NCBI RefSeq assembly: GCF_010183535.1
Contig: NC_071331.1
Coordinates: 7,006,001 to 7,070,000, forward strand
Source: Caenorhabditis remanei
Taxonomy: Eukaryota > Nematoda > Chromadorea > Rhabditida > Rhabditidae
Direction: 5' to 3'
Length of the DNA stretch: 64,000 nt
Both the position numbers and the translations under genes were made by a program. Position 1 is the stretch's first letter. Every line of letters starts with the position of its first letter. This document shows positions 49,001-59,399 of this stretch, in pieces. The notes below the pieces were generated by a model, which searched no databases, had not been told where the DNA came from, and saw only the letters and a program-made list of their open reading frames with translations.

Positions 49001-49952
49001 TATTTCAAGTACGAACTAAAAAAACATTGTTTATGGCTCAATTCGACCCCCACTCAAAGTTTCAAAAAGTGTTTTTAAGCGACCAAAACAGTATTGTTTA
49101 GCAAAATTTTAAAAAATTCAAAAGTTACTAGGAACAGTATAATTCCAATTTTTTGCTTTAATCACTCACCCAGTAAAATATTATTTTCGGTTACAGGAAT
49201 TACATAAGCTTTCGACACAATCGGTTATCATGAAAAAATCATTATTTGTTTCGAAAATTTGAAAACAAAAATACTGTTTCAATGACTCATTATATTTCAA
49301 TAAGGAATTTTAAAACATTATACCAAAAATATATATGACTTAATTTACAGATCGTTTGAAAGATTTTCCTTGAGAGACAATCCCAATTTTAGCTTTTCGA
49401 TATCTTACTTCTCAAACGTTTGTTCAGTTTTAAAATGTCTAGTTTCACAACATCCTGTACCCACATTTAAAAAAATATATTTGCTTGATATTTCGGTACA
49501 ATAATTATGTCAATCTTATAACAGCCGTCTCCAATTTCCCGCCAAGAAAATGATATCATGAAACCCAAACATTTTCATAACCAATTTACTTCCTCCTAAA
49601 GATTAGTCTCACTTACGTCATTAACAACTTCACGAACGTGAACGAATTGACAGAAGACACTTCCTGATTGTAATTGACGGTCATTGCGGACAACCGTGGT
49701 TTCTAAAGAAAATAGAGAAATGGGAAAGAGATAGAATTGGAACACACTCTCTTCGCTTCTTTTTGTGATTCCCACCTCCAGAGACTGTACACAAAATTTC
49801 TATGGAGAGGGGGAGGGAACAGAAGTAAAGAACAAAACACAGACAAAAAAAACAAGTTCTTTTTGATAAAGATTGATAGAGACGAGAGAACAACTTACGG
49901 GATTCGGCATTGGGATTGTTGTAGTAGTCGATGATTTCTTTTCGGAGGTCAT
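46507..49952 (-). CDS. Bestrophin family anion channel, intact copy D
   Basis: Nine coding exons (minus): 49,899-49,952; 49,617-49,702; 48,235-48,345; 48,023-48,157; 47,647-47,971; 47,525-47,602; 47,297-47,440; 46,754-46,929; 46,507-46,654. They total 1,257 nt and encode 418 residues with all phases compatible and no stop. Family features: MTVNYNQEV at residue 25, where bestrophins normally start; WRGSIWKS at 48-55; neck pattern I100-P-L-T-F104-M-L-G-F108, matching the Ile/Phe/Phe gate residues known in the family; RFP at 174-176; YDWVP; and [11 protein letters not shown] around 318-328, the Ca2+-clasp acidic run. Known members form pentameric Ca2+-activated chloride channels at membranes. 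The 24-residue Ser/Thr-rich N-terminal extension is unusual; Met25 in exon 2 could be the real start. The 51-nt exon 4/5 intron starts GTAGGT. The poly(A) signal AATAAA overlaps the stop codon. A trans- or cis-splice acceptor lies at 50,033. Confidence 0.92.
48346..49616 (-). other. Long intron 2 of bestrophin copy D
   Basis: This is 1,271 nt of noncoding DNA with three exact CTGTTTCA cores on the plus strand (48,365, 48,982, 49,274), antisense to the host gene. Internal segments resemble one another (accactgacccagtaaaatatt-type pieces at 48,508, 48,640 and 49,165), suggesting small tandem duplications. Confidence 0.5.
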
Positions 49953-50032
49953 TGTTTAATTTTTTTGCAAGGAAGGGTTCTCTCAGGTCAAAAGTCGTCG
50001 CTGTTTTATCAACCAGTGAGACTAGTTGTCGA
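49953..50032 (-). other. 5' untranslated exon segment of bestrophin copy D
   Basis: Upstream of the ATG at 49,952 there is an 80-nt stretch ending at a TTTTTTCAG acceptor (bases just above 50,032). In nematodes such a site can accept a spliced leader or an upstream exon. An exon-like piece at about 50,092-50,132 (acceptor TCTCATCCAG, then AGAGCATGATGACC...) would read into a stop after joining, so it is either 5'UTR or not used. Confidence 0.45.
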
Positions 50033-51681
50033 CTGAAAAAAATATGGGGAGAAATAGTGATGAATGATGATCTGATGAATTATTGAAACCTGACTTTGAG
50101 TATTCTGTCGTGATGGGGTCATCATGCTCTCTGGATGAGAAAAAATAAAAGATTTTTGGTTAGAATTTAGAAGGGCTTCTGCTAAAGTTCTAGTTATGCA
50201 AACTGGAAATTAAAATATCGGAACTGATAAAACGGGTTTAATAAATATTTTGTGCAGATAGTGAAACAATATGTTTTAAATTTTTTCAAATAGAAAACGG
50301 ACAAAAAAAAGCGTCAGATTGAACATTTTTTGGTCACATTTTGGAAGCGTCCTACATATTTGTTCAAATTTTTCTGTTTCAACATGTCTATTCTAAAAGT
50401 TTTTGAGTCTTATATTTTACTGACAATTCAGCAGAGTATTTCAGTCAAACCTTGTTTGTTAAAATCAGAAAATCGAAACAATGAAGCTGGTAAATTCCTT
50501 TCTTCCTATCTGTTATTCTATTATTCTGAAACTATGACTCCATTTTTTTCTGCTAATTTCCTTTAGTCACAAAAAATGAATTATTGAAACCTGACTTTGA
50601 GTATTCTGTCGTGATGTTCTCTAGATCAGAAAAAAAAGGATGATTCTTGGCTAGAATTTGGATGGAAAAGAAAATTACAGACGCTATAAAACTATTAACT
50701 TTGTGATAATCATGAAACAGAATATCTGCTTCATCGACTTCAAAAAGTTTTGAAAATGTCACAGTTCCCAGCGACGACGGAGTCTTCTCACCATTCGAAT
50801 CAAAAACCCATAACGGTAAACATTTTATTCGGTTTCAAATGTGCGATATCAGTGAACTGCGACTTGTGCAGCTGTTCCTTCATTTCCTTTCATCATGATC
50901 TACTGAAGAATTCACTTGAGTATTCTGTCGCGATGGGGTTGTCGTGTTCTTTGGATATAGAAAAAGATTATTTTTGATTAGAATTGAAAAAAAAATTTTT
51001 GCTGACAGTGTAAATTGTTGGAAGCCGTCTACATTTTTTCTTCAAATTTCTCTGCTTTTCGATGTTAAGATGGAAATTAAAATTTCGGAACTGATAAAAC
51101 GGGTTTAATAAATATTTTGTGCAGAAAGTGAAACATAATGTTTTAAATGTTATCAACTGTCAGATTGGAACCTTTTTTGATTGTTATTTTAATTTTTCTG
51201 CTTTAACTTGTTTTTTTTTTCGAAGTTACTATGTCTTATATTTCGATACTGTATAGATTCTCTACTTGAGAAATATATCAAACTGTTTCTGCCAAACCTT
51301 GTTTGTGAAAATCAGAAAGTCAAAACAGTGCTAGAAAATTCCTTATTCCAATTAAGGTTTTGATTATTTTGTCTTGCTGCTTTTTATTCTGAAATCATGA
51401 TTCCATTTTTTCTGCTAACTTCCTTCAGTCACAAGCAGATGAATTATTAAACCAGACGTTGAGTTTTCTGTTGTAATGTTCCCTAGATGAAAAAAAACTG
51501 GAAGGTTTTTTGTTAGAATTTGTACCAAAAGAACGAGACATCAAAAACAGTATGAAACTATTAACTTTGTGTTAATAATGAAACAGAATCTCCATTTCAT
51601 TGACTTCGAGAATGTGTTGAAGATGTCTTAATATTAATAATCGTATTGTATATTTTACGATTATTTTGTTTCAAAACGTAT

Positions 51682-51873
51682 GCATTTCGGCGAGTTCATT
51701 TTCATACTTTTAGAATTTTATAATTCGGTGCACAACCTGCTGAAAAAGTTTGGTAACTGGCCGAAGAAAATTGGCGCGGTAGCTTAGAAATTCGGCCGCA
51801 GGCTTTCAACGGGTTGTGCACCGAATTATAAAATTCTAAAAGTATGAAAATGAGCTCGCCAAAACTCATGCAC
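51682..51873. repeat. Short palindromic element
   Basis: The left arm (about 51,682-51,738, reading through gcgagttcattttcatac and ataattcggtgcacaacc) is inverted at 51,811-51,873. The centre holds ggccgaag..ttggcgcgg and attcggccgcagg. Interrupted relatives lie at 54,300-55,110 and 56,470-56,860. Confidence 0.7.
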
Positions 51874-54544
51874 TATGGTATTAAAATATCATAACTGACC
51901 ACAAAACTTTTGGATTCGAGCGACTTGGATTCTTCAATCCGTGCAAAACAAGTAAACCAAACAGTAAAAAATTTATTCGGTTTCAGATTTCCTGCATCAA
52001 CGATCTGCATCTTATGGAGCTGTTACGCTGGTTTTTTCCCAATCCTATTGAGTCATGATTTACTCAATTATTTAACAAAGTTATTGAGTATTCTGTCGCG
52101 ATGGGGTTGTCGTGTTCTCTGGATAAAAATGTTGATTTTTGATTAGAATTCAGAATCATTTCTGCTGAGATTCTAGACACGTGATTTTTTTTTTGGATTG
52201 ATAAAAACAAGTACTAAAATAACCAAACTAGGTCGGAAAAGATCCGAATTAAACGAATGAAAAACACTGTTTCTCTAATTTACACGATGAAACACAATTT
52301 TTTAAAAAGCGTATTAAAAAACTGTTTTTGTTGATTTTTCAGATCTACTGTAATTAGATATATTAGCATAATTCATTACGTGAAAACTGCTACATACATT
52401 TCAGAAAAAAATGAAAGCTTAAGGGTTCATGATTATATGGCTGGACTCCGCCAGCAGTAAAGTAGAAAAATAAAACGACTTTTTTATAGCTTCTCTGTAA
52501 GCCAAACTCACAATTTTTTCTTGTTTCTTAGTTATTTTTGATTCAAGATTATACAAGAGGGTAAAGATTTTCGAAACACATCACTGGCACTTCTTCTTTT
52601 CTTCAGTGAGATAAAAAACAGAAAAAACAGTAAAAATATAATTCTTGACAAGATATAATTGTCTTGTAAGAAGTAGATATAGAAAACAGTGGATCAGGTT
52701 TACCTTTTCTATAATTTTAATAAACGTTCAAATAAAATGTTTTTCTGTTTCTTCATGCCGTTAATGGATCCTACCAATATAAGTTCTTTTAATTCAGCAT
52801 CTATCATTGAATGTTGAAACTTTATTGTTTCAGTATTTTCGGTTTCGCTATTGCTATCAATTAATATATTAATACATTAATTGTTTCTTTGCCTTTAAAG
52901 TCTATTGCTTATACATATAATCATTAGATTATCGTTCGTGGTATTTAATAGCTCTGCAGCGTTCCTGACAAATTCCACTTCTTTGTTTTTTCCGTTTCAA
53001 CCTGCAAAGTTTTGGTTACCCGTTTTATCTAATACACTTCTCCTTTTCTTCAAAAATGATTTTTAAAAACCATTCAAATATTGAGGAACCGAGAACAGCT
53101 TTCCGGTAATTTCCTAGTTTTTCTTCAACGTGAAACAGAAATGGAATCAGTTTACCCATCATATTTTAACGGAAAATGGAGTATCTGAAACAGTGAAAAA
53201 TGTTAATTTGTATTGTGATGTTACTGCAAACTTGATTTTTAATTGTTTTCTACTCTCTTAATCGTATTTTTGAAAAAAAACCAGAAGGAGATTACAGAAG
53301 AATCTCAGAAAAAATTGTGTTTCCTCAAAGTTATGTATGTAATTCTGTAAGTATTACTTCATTTAGAAAGTATTTTAAAAAGCGAGATAGCTGTTATACT
53401 CCGAAAACAACAAGTGGAGACCGGACAAGCTGAAAAAATCTTAAAATAGTCCTACTCAAACTATCACAAGGTGGTTTTGATTTCTTGATCTTGTCAGAGA
53501 TTTCAGGTCTTTTCCTCGTCCTGCTTCTCGATTCTCAAACTTTGAAACTTTTTCTTAAAATTCCCATACACCTGTTGGGAATGTCTTCGTCTTGTTTTCC
53601 AACTTTCAACAATGTTTTATCGGTATTTTCCGTTTTGCACTGAAAGTGATCACCAACATCTGGACAAGAGCGAGGGGTTTAAAACAAAAAAGTTGAAACA
53701 GAAAATTCAACAAAAACATTTGAGCAGATTGAAACAAGAGACACACTATGAAACCCTGTATTAAAAGGGAATCACTGTTTTTCAGACTAGGAATTTCAAA
53801 AATAAGTTCTGTTTCGACGAATGATTTCAAGAGAATTTGTGACAAAGAATCTGATATAATGGACTGAGAAAAAAGACAAAAATTACACTGAAACCATGAA
53901 AATTATCAGTTGTTTTGAATGACTTTCTATTTTTCAAATTTCCAAATATTTATTTTGAATTCCCAATAAATGAAGTCTTGAGACTCAATTACTTAATCAT
54001 GGATGCAGAATTTCAAAAACAGAGTTTTCATATCAGAAAATTAAAACAGTGAAATTGGCAAATTCCCTTTTTCCTATTTGTTAATTATTCTGAACATATA
54101 ATTATTTTTTTTGCTAACTTCCGTAAGTCACTCTCAATCAAATGAATAACTGAATCCAGACTTTAAGTAGTCTGTCGTGATGTTCTTTGGATGAGAAAGA
54201 TTAGAAGTTTTTGGTTAGAATCCCGAGGAATCAAAATTAAAGACGGTTTAAAACTATTAACTTTGTGATAGTAATGAAACTGAATCAATATTTCATGCGT
54301 TTCGGCGAGTTCATTTTCATATTTCAAATTTTTTTTTGATTCGGTGCGCATTCCACTAAAAGCAAGGGTCGGAACGTTTGGTCAGTAAAATGGCCGAAGT
54401 AAATTGGCGCCGTGGCCTAGAAATGTGACTTCGGCGGAATTGAGTTTTTTCACACTAAAAACTATCGGAAATAACCCTAGAAATAGCAGTATACTAAAAT
54501 ACATATTACCAAATTGAACTTTCTAGAACTTTCTCACTGACCAA

Positions 54545-55027
54545 CATAGTTGTACGGAATGCCATTTTCCGAAAAACCGGAATCTGGAATCCGGAACCGG
54601 AATCAAATTTTTAATTTTCCGGAATCCGGAATCCGGAACCGGAATGACGAAAAAACCCGGAATTCCGGAATTTCGGAATCCGGAATCCGGAATGATTCGA
54701 TAAATTTGCATAGCCAAGTCATTTTTTTGAGTGTTTTTAATGATATATAAAGTTTAAAACTACTTTTGAGGTTCAAAACCGAAAAAAAAAGTAATGCAGT
54801 TGTCTTTAAAACTCAAAAAAATATTTTAAAATTTAAACTTCATGATTCCGGAAAAAAAATTCAAAAAACCGGAATCCGGAATCCGGAATCGGAATGAAAA
54901 TTTTCATTTTCCGGAATCCGGAATGAAAATTTTCATTTTCCGGAATCCGGAACCGGAACCGGAATGTCAAAAAACCCCGGAATTCCGGAATCCGGAATTT
55001 CCGGCATCCGGATTCCGGACAACTATG
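54545..55027. mobile_element. Palindromic MITE built of ccggaat repeats, termini catagttgt
   Basis: The element is 483 bp, starting catagttgtacgga and ending tccggacaactatg, flanked by an exact 8-bp duplication, ctgaccaa (54,537-54,544 and 55,028-55,035). The arms are runs of ggaatccgga repeats. It sits inside an older palindromic repeat. Confidence 0.85.
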
Positions 55028-55899
55028 CTGACCAAACTCTTTGACCCACGCTTTCAGCGGGTTGTGAACCGAATTTTTAAAATCTTAAAGATTGAAAATG
55101 AACTCGCCGAAATATATACGTTATAATGTGAAAATATCTTAACTGACCGCAAAACAATATTTGATCCGAGCGACGTAGATTCTTCTCATCATACAAAACT
55201 AGAATACAAAACTGTAACATTTTTATTTAGTTTCAGATCTGCTGTGTGAATGAACTGCAACGTGTGGAGCTGTTGAACTCATGTTTTTGAAAACTTATTG
55301 GTTCATGATCGACTGCATTATAAACTAAATGTTTTGAGTATTCTGCCGCGATGGGGTTGCTGTGTTCTCTGGATAAAAAATGATGATTTTTGATTAGAAT
55401 TCAGAATCATTTCTGCTGAGGTTCTAGACACGTGATTTTTTTTGGATTCTTAAAAGCGCTGCAAGTACTAAAATAACCAATCCTGAACGGACTAGATGAG
55501 CCCTGAATATCAATCTAATGTGATGTACTTGCAAAAATATCAAATGAAATGAACGGGAGAAAAACACCGCTCCTCTAATTTAGATGAAGTGAAATATTTT
55601 TTAATGTGTATTAATAAAATATGTATTTTATTTGATGCGCTCCACCGAAACCTTTTTCAAGGTGCTTCCAGTGGAGCGCAGTTGTAAGAACTGTATCGAG
55701 CTGATAGAGAAGGAACAGTGTAAATTGGTGAAAGCGGTATTTTCCTTCAAATTTTGTTCAAGTTTTTCTGTCGCAACTTGTCTATTCTAGACGTTTCTGA
55801 GTCCTATATTTCGGTACCATCGGAAGATCCTGTGAACTATTTCAGTCAAATCTTGTTTGTTAAAACCCGAAAATCAAAACACTGAAGTTGGTAAATTCC

Positions 55900-56196
55900 A
55901 TAGTTGTTAAGGCCCGGGCCGGGCCGGTAGAAAATTTTCAAGGCCCGGCCCGGCTTCAAAAAATGACCTTTTTTTCCTAATTTTTTTTCGAAATTTTTTC
56001 AATTTTTTATCTAAAATGAGACCATTTTTGACTATTTTTCAGATTTTCTTCAAATTCTGAATCATAGTAGAAAATTTGACTTTTTCGCGAAAAAATTCAA
56101 AAAATTCGAAAAAATTTGAAAAAATTTGAAAATTTGACTTTCGCGCCAGTTTGCCCGGGCCTTCGGGCCGGGCCGGGCCGGGCCTCGACAACTATG
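55900..56196. mobile_element. Palindromic MITE built of ggcccgg repeats, termini catagttgt
   Basis: The element is 297 bp, starting catagttgttaaggcccg and ending gggcctcgacaactatg, with an exact 8-bp duplication, gtaaattc (55,892-55,899 and 56,197-56,204). The empty site ggtaaattcctttcttcc is preserved at about 50,487 in a paralogous array unit. The interior has AT-rich self-complementary sequence between GC-rich ends. Confidence 0.88.
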
Positions 56197-56547
56197 GTAA
56201 ATTCCTTTTTTCTTATCTGTTATTCAATTACTCTGAAACTATGATTCTATTTTTTCTGCAAATTTACTTCAAGCACAAGCTAATGAATTATTGAATCCAG
56301 ACATTGCGTATTCTGTCGTGATGTTCTCTAGATCAGAAAAAAATGGAAGATTCTTGGTTAGAATTTGGATGGTAATAGCCAAATTACAGACATTGTAAAA
56401 CTATTAACTTTGTGATAATCATGAAACAGAATATCTGTTTCATCGACTTCAAAAAGTGTTGAAACAATAGAACATTTGGCGCGGTGGCCTAGAAATTCGA
56501 CTCGGCCGCACGCTTCCAGAATCAAAAAATCATACTTGCAAAATATC

Positions 56548-56795
56548 GCCCCGACCCGGCCCGGCCCGGTCGGCCCGGAGTCAAAAAATGAGCACAATTT
56601 TTTCACGAAATTTTTCGAAATTTTTTAAAATTTTCGTCAAAAATCCTATGTAAACTTGAGTTTTATCGATATGTAAAAACATTTTTTGCGAAAAAATCAT
56701 AAAAATTTTCAAAAAAATTCAACTTTTCAAATTTTTGTACTGTGACCCGGGCCGACCGGGCCGGGCCGGGCCGGGCCGGGCCGGGCCGGGCCGGG
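56548..56795. mobile_element. GC-rich palindromic element, ends eroded
   Basis: It has the same ggcccgg / ccgggcc heads around an AT-rich centre as 55,900-56,196, but no catagttgt termini are seen. The right head is a run of gggcc repeats at 56,755-56,795. A degenerate relative lies in the bestrophin intron at 9,170-9,480, with another around 41,455-41,490. Confidence 0.6.
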
Positions 56796-57263
56796 TAATG
56801 ATTAAAGTATGAAAACGAACTCGTCGAAACGCATACATTGTGATATTAAAATATCCACAAAAACGATCTCGTATTCCAACGATGTGGATTCTTCTCACCG
56901 TGCAAAGCAAGTAAACAAGACAGTAAAAAATTTATTCGGTTTCAGATTTCCTGTATCAGTGAACTGCAATTTGTGGAACTGTTTAATCGAGGCTTAGGCA
57001 ATTTCATCGAGTCATGAGCTACTGAATTATTTACTAAAGGTTTTGAGTATTCTGTCGCGATGGGGTTGTCGTGAAAAAAATCTGATTTTTGATTAGAATA
57101 CAGAACCATTTCTGGTAAGGTTCTAGATACGTGATTTTTTTGTTAGAATAGTAAAAACGCTGCCAGTACTAAAATAACCGAACGAGGACGTTCCAAATCA
57201 GTCTTGAAAAGGAAAAAAAAATTTTAAAAAGGAAATCCATTCAAATATTGAAAACCTGCCCCC

Positions 57264-57730
57264 CTGAGCATCGTGCTAGAGCTCCAGAAGTCAAAAGTAG
57301 TGTCCTCGGAAAAATCATCAAAACTCATCCAAAAATGCTCCAAATTAGTTGAAACATGTACCAAAAAATGTGTCTGAAGTTTTTCTGCAAACCAGCTTTT
57401 TTTTTTAATTTTAATTTCAGAAAGAAAAGTTTTTCTTATATTTTTCACTAATAAATTATATGTTCCATTTTTTCACAATTTCAGATATGTTCTGGCTATA
57501 AAACGAACATACCTTTTAAATACTGCATAAAAAGTGCTTAACCACACATAATAAAACACATGTCTGTATTCTTTGTTCATTTTGTAGCCCGAAAATATCT
57601 GAAATTGTGAAAAAATGGAAATAAAAATAAAATGTTTCAACTAATTTGTATTTAGAATTTTTTTGATAAGTTATGAAGATTTTTCCGAGGGCACTACTAT
57701 TGACTTCTGGAGCTCTAGCACGATGCTCAG
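57264..57730. mobile_element. 467-bp palindromic element
   Basis: The terminal repeats are ctgagcatcgtgctagagct and its complement. Inner similarity continues through ccagaagtcaa and the tgtcctcggaaaaatc/gatttttccgagggca pair. No target duplication is evident and there is no coding capacity. Confidence 0.75.
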
Positions 57731-59093
57731 TGGTTGAGAAGCCAATTTAACATAATTTTTTGTTTATTTGAGTGTTTTTCAATATTTTGAAACAAAAAAG
57801 TCAATAACTCCAAGAGAAAAATAAAAAGTTTGTTCCGGATTTTCAAATCCAGATCAAGAAAAATCGATAATCAAAAAAATCAGCTGAACTCTTCAAACAA
57901 AACACTTATGTCAGTTTTACTGGATATTTCAACTATCTTTGAAAAAAAAGTTTATGAAAAACGGACTTGTTTCAGCTGAGATACACATGAAAGAGTGGAG
58001 GTATACTCACCTATGACCGCTACTGTAAATCAAGCGTATTTGGTTCATCGAACGAAGAATCTAATATTTTGGACTGAAAAAAGACCAAAAGTCACACTAA
58101 AACCACGATAATTATCAGTGGTTCTAAATTACAGGGGCTCTTCTAATAAAGAAGCCTTTCTAATACAGGTTTTACGGTTTTATAATAACGAAATCTGATT
58201 TGAAGTTTATTCTGTTTCTAGAGCTTCAGATTGTTAAAAACATTTTTTGAATTCCCAATCACTCAATCATTGAAGAAAAATTTCAAATCAGAATTTCAGC
58301 AACGGTTTTATCAGTTCAGCTCATTTTATGTAACTGAAAATAGAATTTCAAAACAGTAAAAAATCTTCTTCCTATAAAACTGATGTTTTTTTCTGTTTCT
58401 CTGCATAATCAATTGTCTGAAATCTTTATGAATTAAATGATGGAAGTGCATTTTTTCAAGGAATAACCTGATGAGTATACATCTTTCCTGGTTGTTTTGA
58501 TGTTGAATGGCAAAAGAAAACTAGTTTTCATCAAATTCCAAAGATTTACAGAATGAAAATTATTCTGGTATAATGTAATTGACACTGTTCCGATTCCTGA
58601 CTAATTCATTGTTTTTCTCAGTTTCACTAACTTCTCATTTATCAAATAACATTTTTTGGAAATGCTATTGATCGTACCCGCGCTATTCATTTCTATTTTC
58701 AAGAATTGAGTGGTGACTTGATGGGAAAAAACTTAAAAATACACTACCATGATTTAAATCCGGTATAAGGGGGTAACAACAACTAATACGCTGACGGATA
58801 TTTATACTTTTATTGCGTCTCCCTGTCCTCTTTGCTATTTTCTCTGCGCGGTCGATGTCCTGATGTTGTAAACTATTTGTAAATGTTATAAAAGTGTTAC
58901 GTATTTTCTCTGTGCGTCCTCTGCTGCACCACCAGATGTCGAGTGACAGTTGCTCTTTTTATGTGTACATGTTGCGGCATCTCAAGATCTTCTTTTGCTA
59001 TCCTTGATTGATGGATGAGATTGGTTGTCTTAAACGACACTCTCGGCCCACTTTTTGTTGTTTTTTTCAATGTATACATACATATTTTTATCA
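57731..59093. other. Non-genic sequence
   Basis: AT-rich up to about 58,780, then a shift to C/T-rich plus-strand composition. A TATAAATA on the minus strand lies near 58,803. No gene is supported. The 66-codon minus frame at 58,897-59,094 follows the gag-like frame and may be its decayed continuation. Confidence 0.35.
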
Positions 59094-59399
59094 TTATAAT
59101 GGTTTATTATTAAAATAACGAATTTGGATACAATGGAGTTGACTTTGGGAGGGGTCTACCGGGGTTCTAGTTTTCCGTGCTTCTTCTATTCTTCTACGGT
59201 GGTTATCTTCTACTATTCCGTTGTGCGCTGGGGATCGACACACGAAAAGGTTCCTACTATGGGGGCTGGCCGTAGGAGGGCATCTTGTACATCCGTACTT
59301 ATTACCTCTATTCCAAAATCTACACTCCTCTATACTGTGGTTTTTCCTATTTAGGCAAATGACGCATCTATTCTGTTGCTGGATTATTCTAAGTCTCTA
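59094..59399 (-). pseudogene. Retrotransposon gag-like zinc-knuckle fragment
   Basis: On the minus strand a frame without a start codon runs from just after a TAG at about 59,400 to TAA at 59,094. It reads LRIIQQQNRCVICLNRKNHS, then IEEC, giving Cys-x2-Cys-x5-His-x4-Cys, followed by a second Cys-x2-Cys and His/Cys-containing segment. Such paired knuckles occur in nucleocapsid parts of LTR-retrotransposon Gag, notably the BEL/Pao type. There is no start and no following protease or reverse transcriptase, so it is a remnant at best. Confidence 0.4.

Larger units (their letters stand above)
4707..56442. promoter_or_regulatory. Dense field of 21U-RNA (piRNA) upstream-motif cores
   Basis: CTGTTTCA occurs 42 times exactly by hand count. 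Plus-strand starts: 6194, 8931, 13360, 16745, 19530, 19967, 26505, 30871, 35874, 41206, 46945, 48365, 48982, 49274, 50374, 56435. Minus-strand, low coordinate: 4707, 5981, 6805, 7779, 8337, 12063, 14297, 14510, 22519, 24811, 25221, 29605, 32257, 34124, 40050, 40605, 43916, 45224, 45952, 46038, 50713, 51579, 53131, 53186, 53694, 56422. Many more differ by one base. In Caenorhabditis this octamer is the core of the motif upstream of type-I 21U-RNA loci, each its own small transcription unit. None occur in the first 4.7 kb or last 7.5 kb. Confidence 0.7.
50080..57180. repeat. Degenerate tandem array upstream of bestrophin D
   Basis: A recurring set of segments marks the array. gagtattctgtcgygatg-like pieces occur at about 50,097, 50,597, 50,919, 51,459, 52,088, 54,165, 55,335, 56,305 and 57,044. 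ttattcggtttcag pieces occur near 50,826, 51,972, 55,227 and 56,934. ggtaaattcct pieces occur near 50,488, 55,891 and 56,197. Each gagtattctg piece retains an acceptor-like tatccag or tagatcag on the minus strand, as in the possible 5' exon of bestrophin D. Each ttattcggtttcag looks like a plus-strand acceptor. Units are about 1 kb, interrupted by transposons and degraded. I see no intact gene. Confidence 0.6.

Noticed and set aside
48508..49200. Possible further bestrophin exons inside intron 2 of copy D
   Set aside because: Exon 2 and exon 3 already join in phase with the family pattern intact ([12 protein letters not shown]), and no open splice-bounded segment lies between.
54523..55126. 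Frames rich in repeated Pro-Glu-Ser-Gly-Ile-Arg-Asn on both strands
   Set aside because: They are translations of the ggaatccgga repeats of the palindromic MITE, not a protein.
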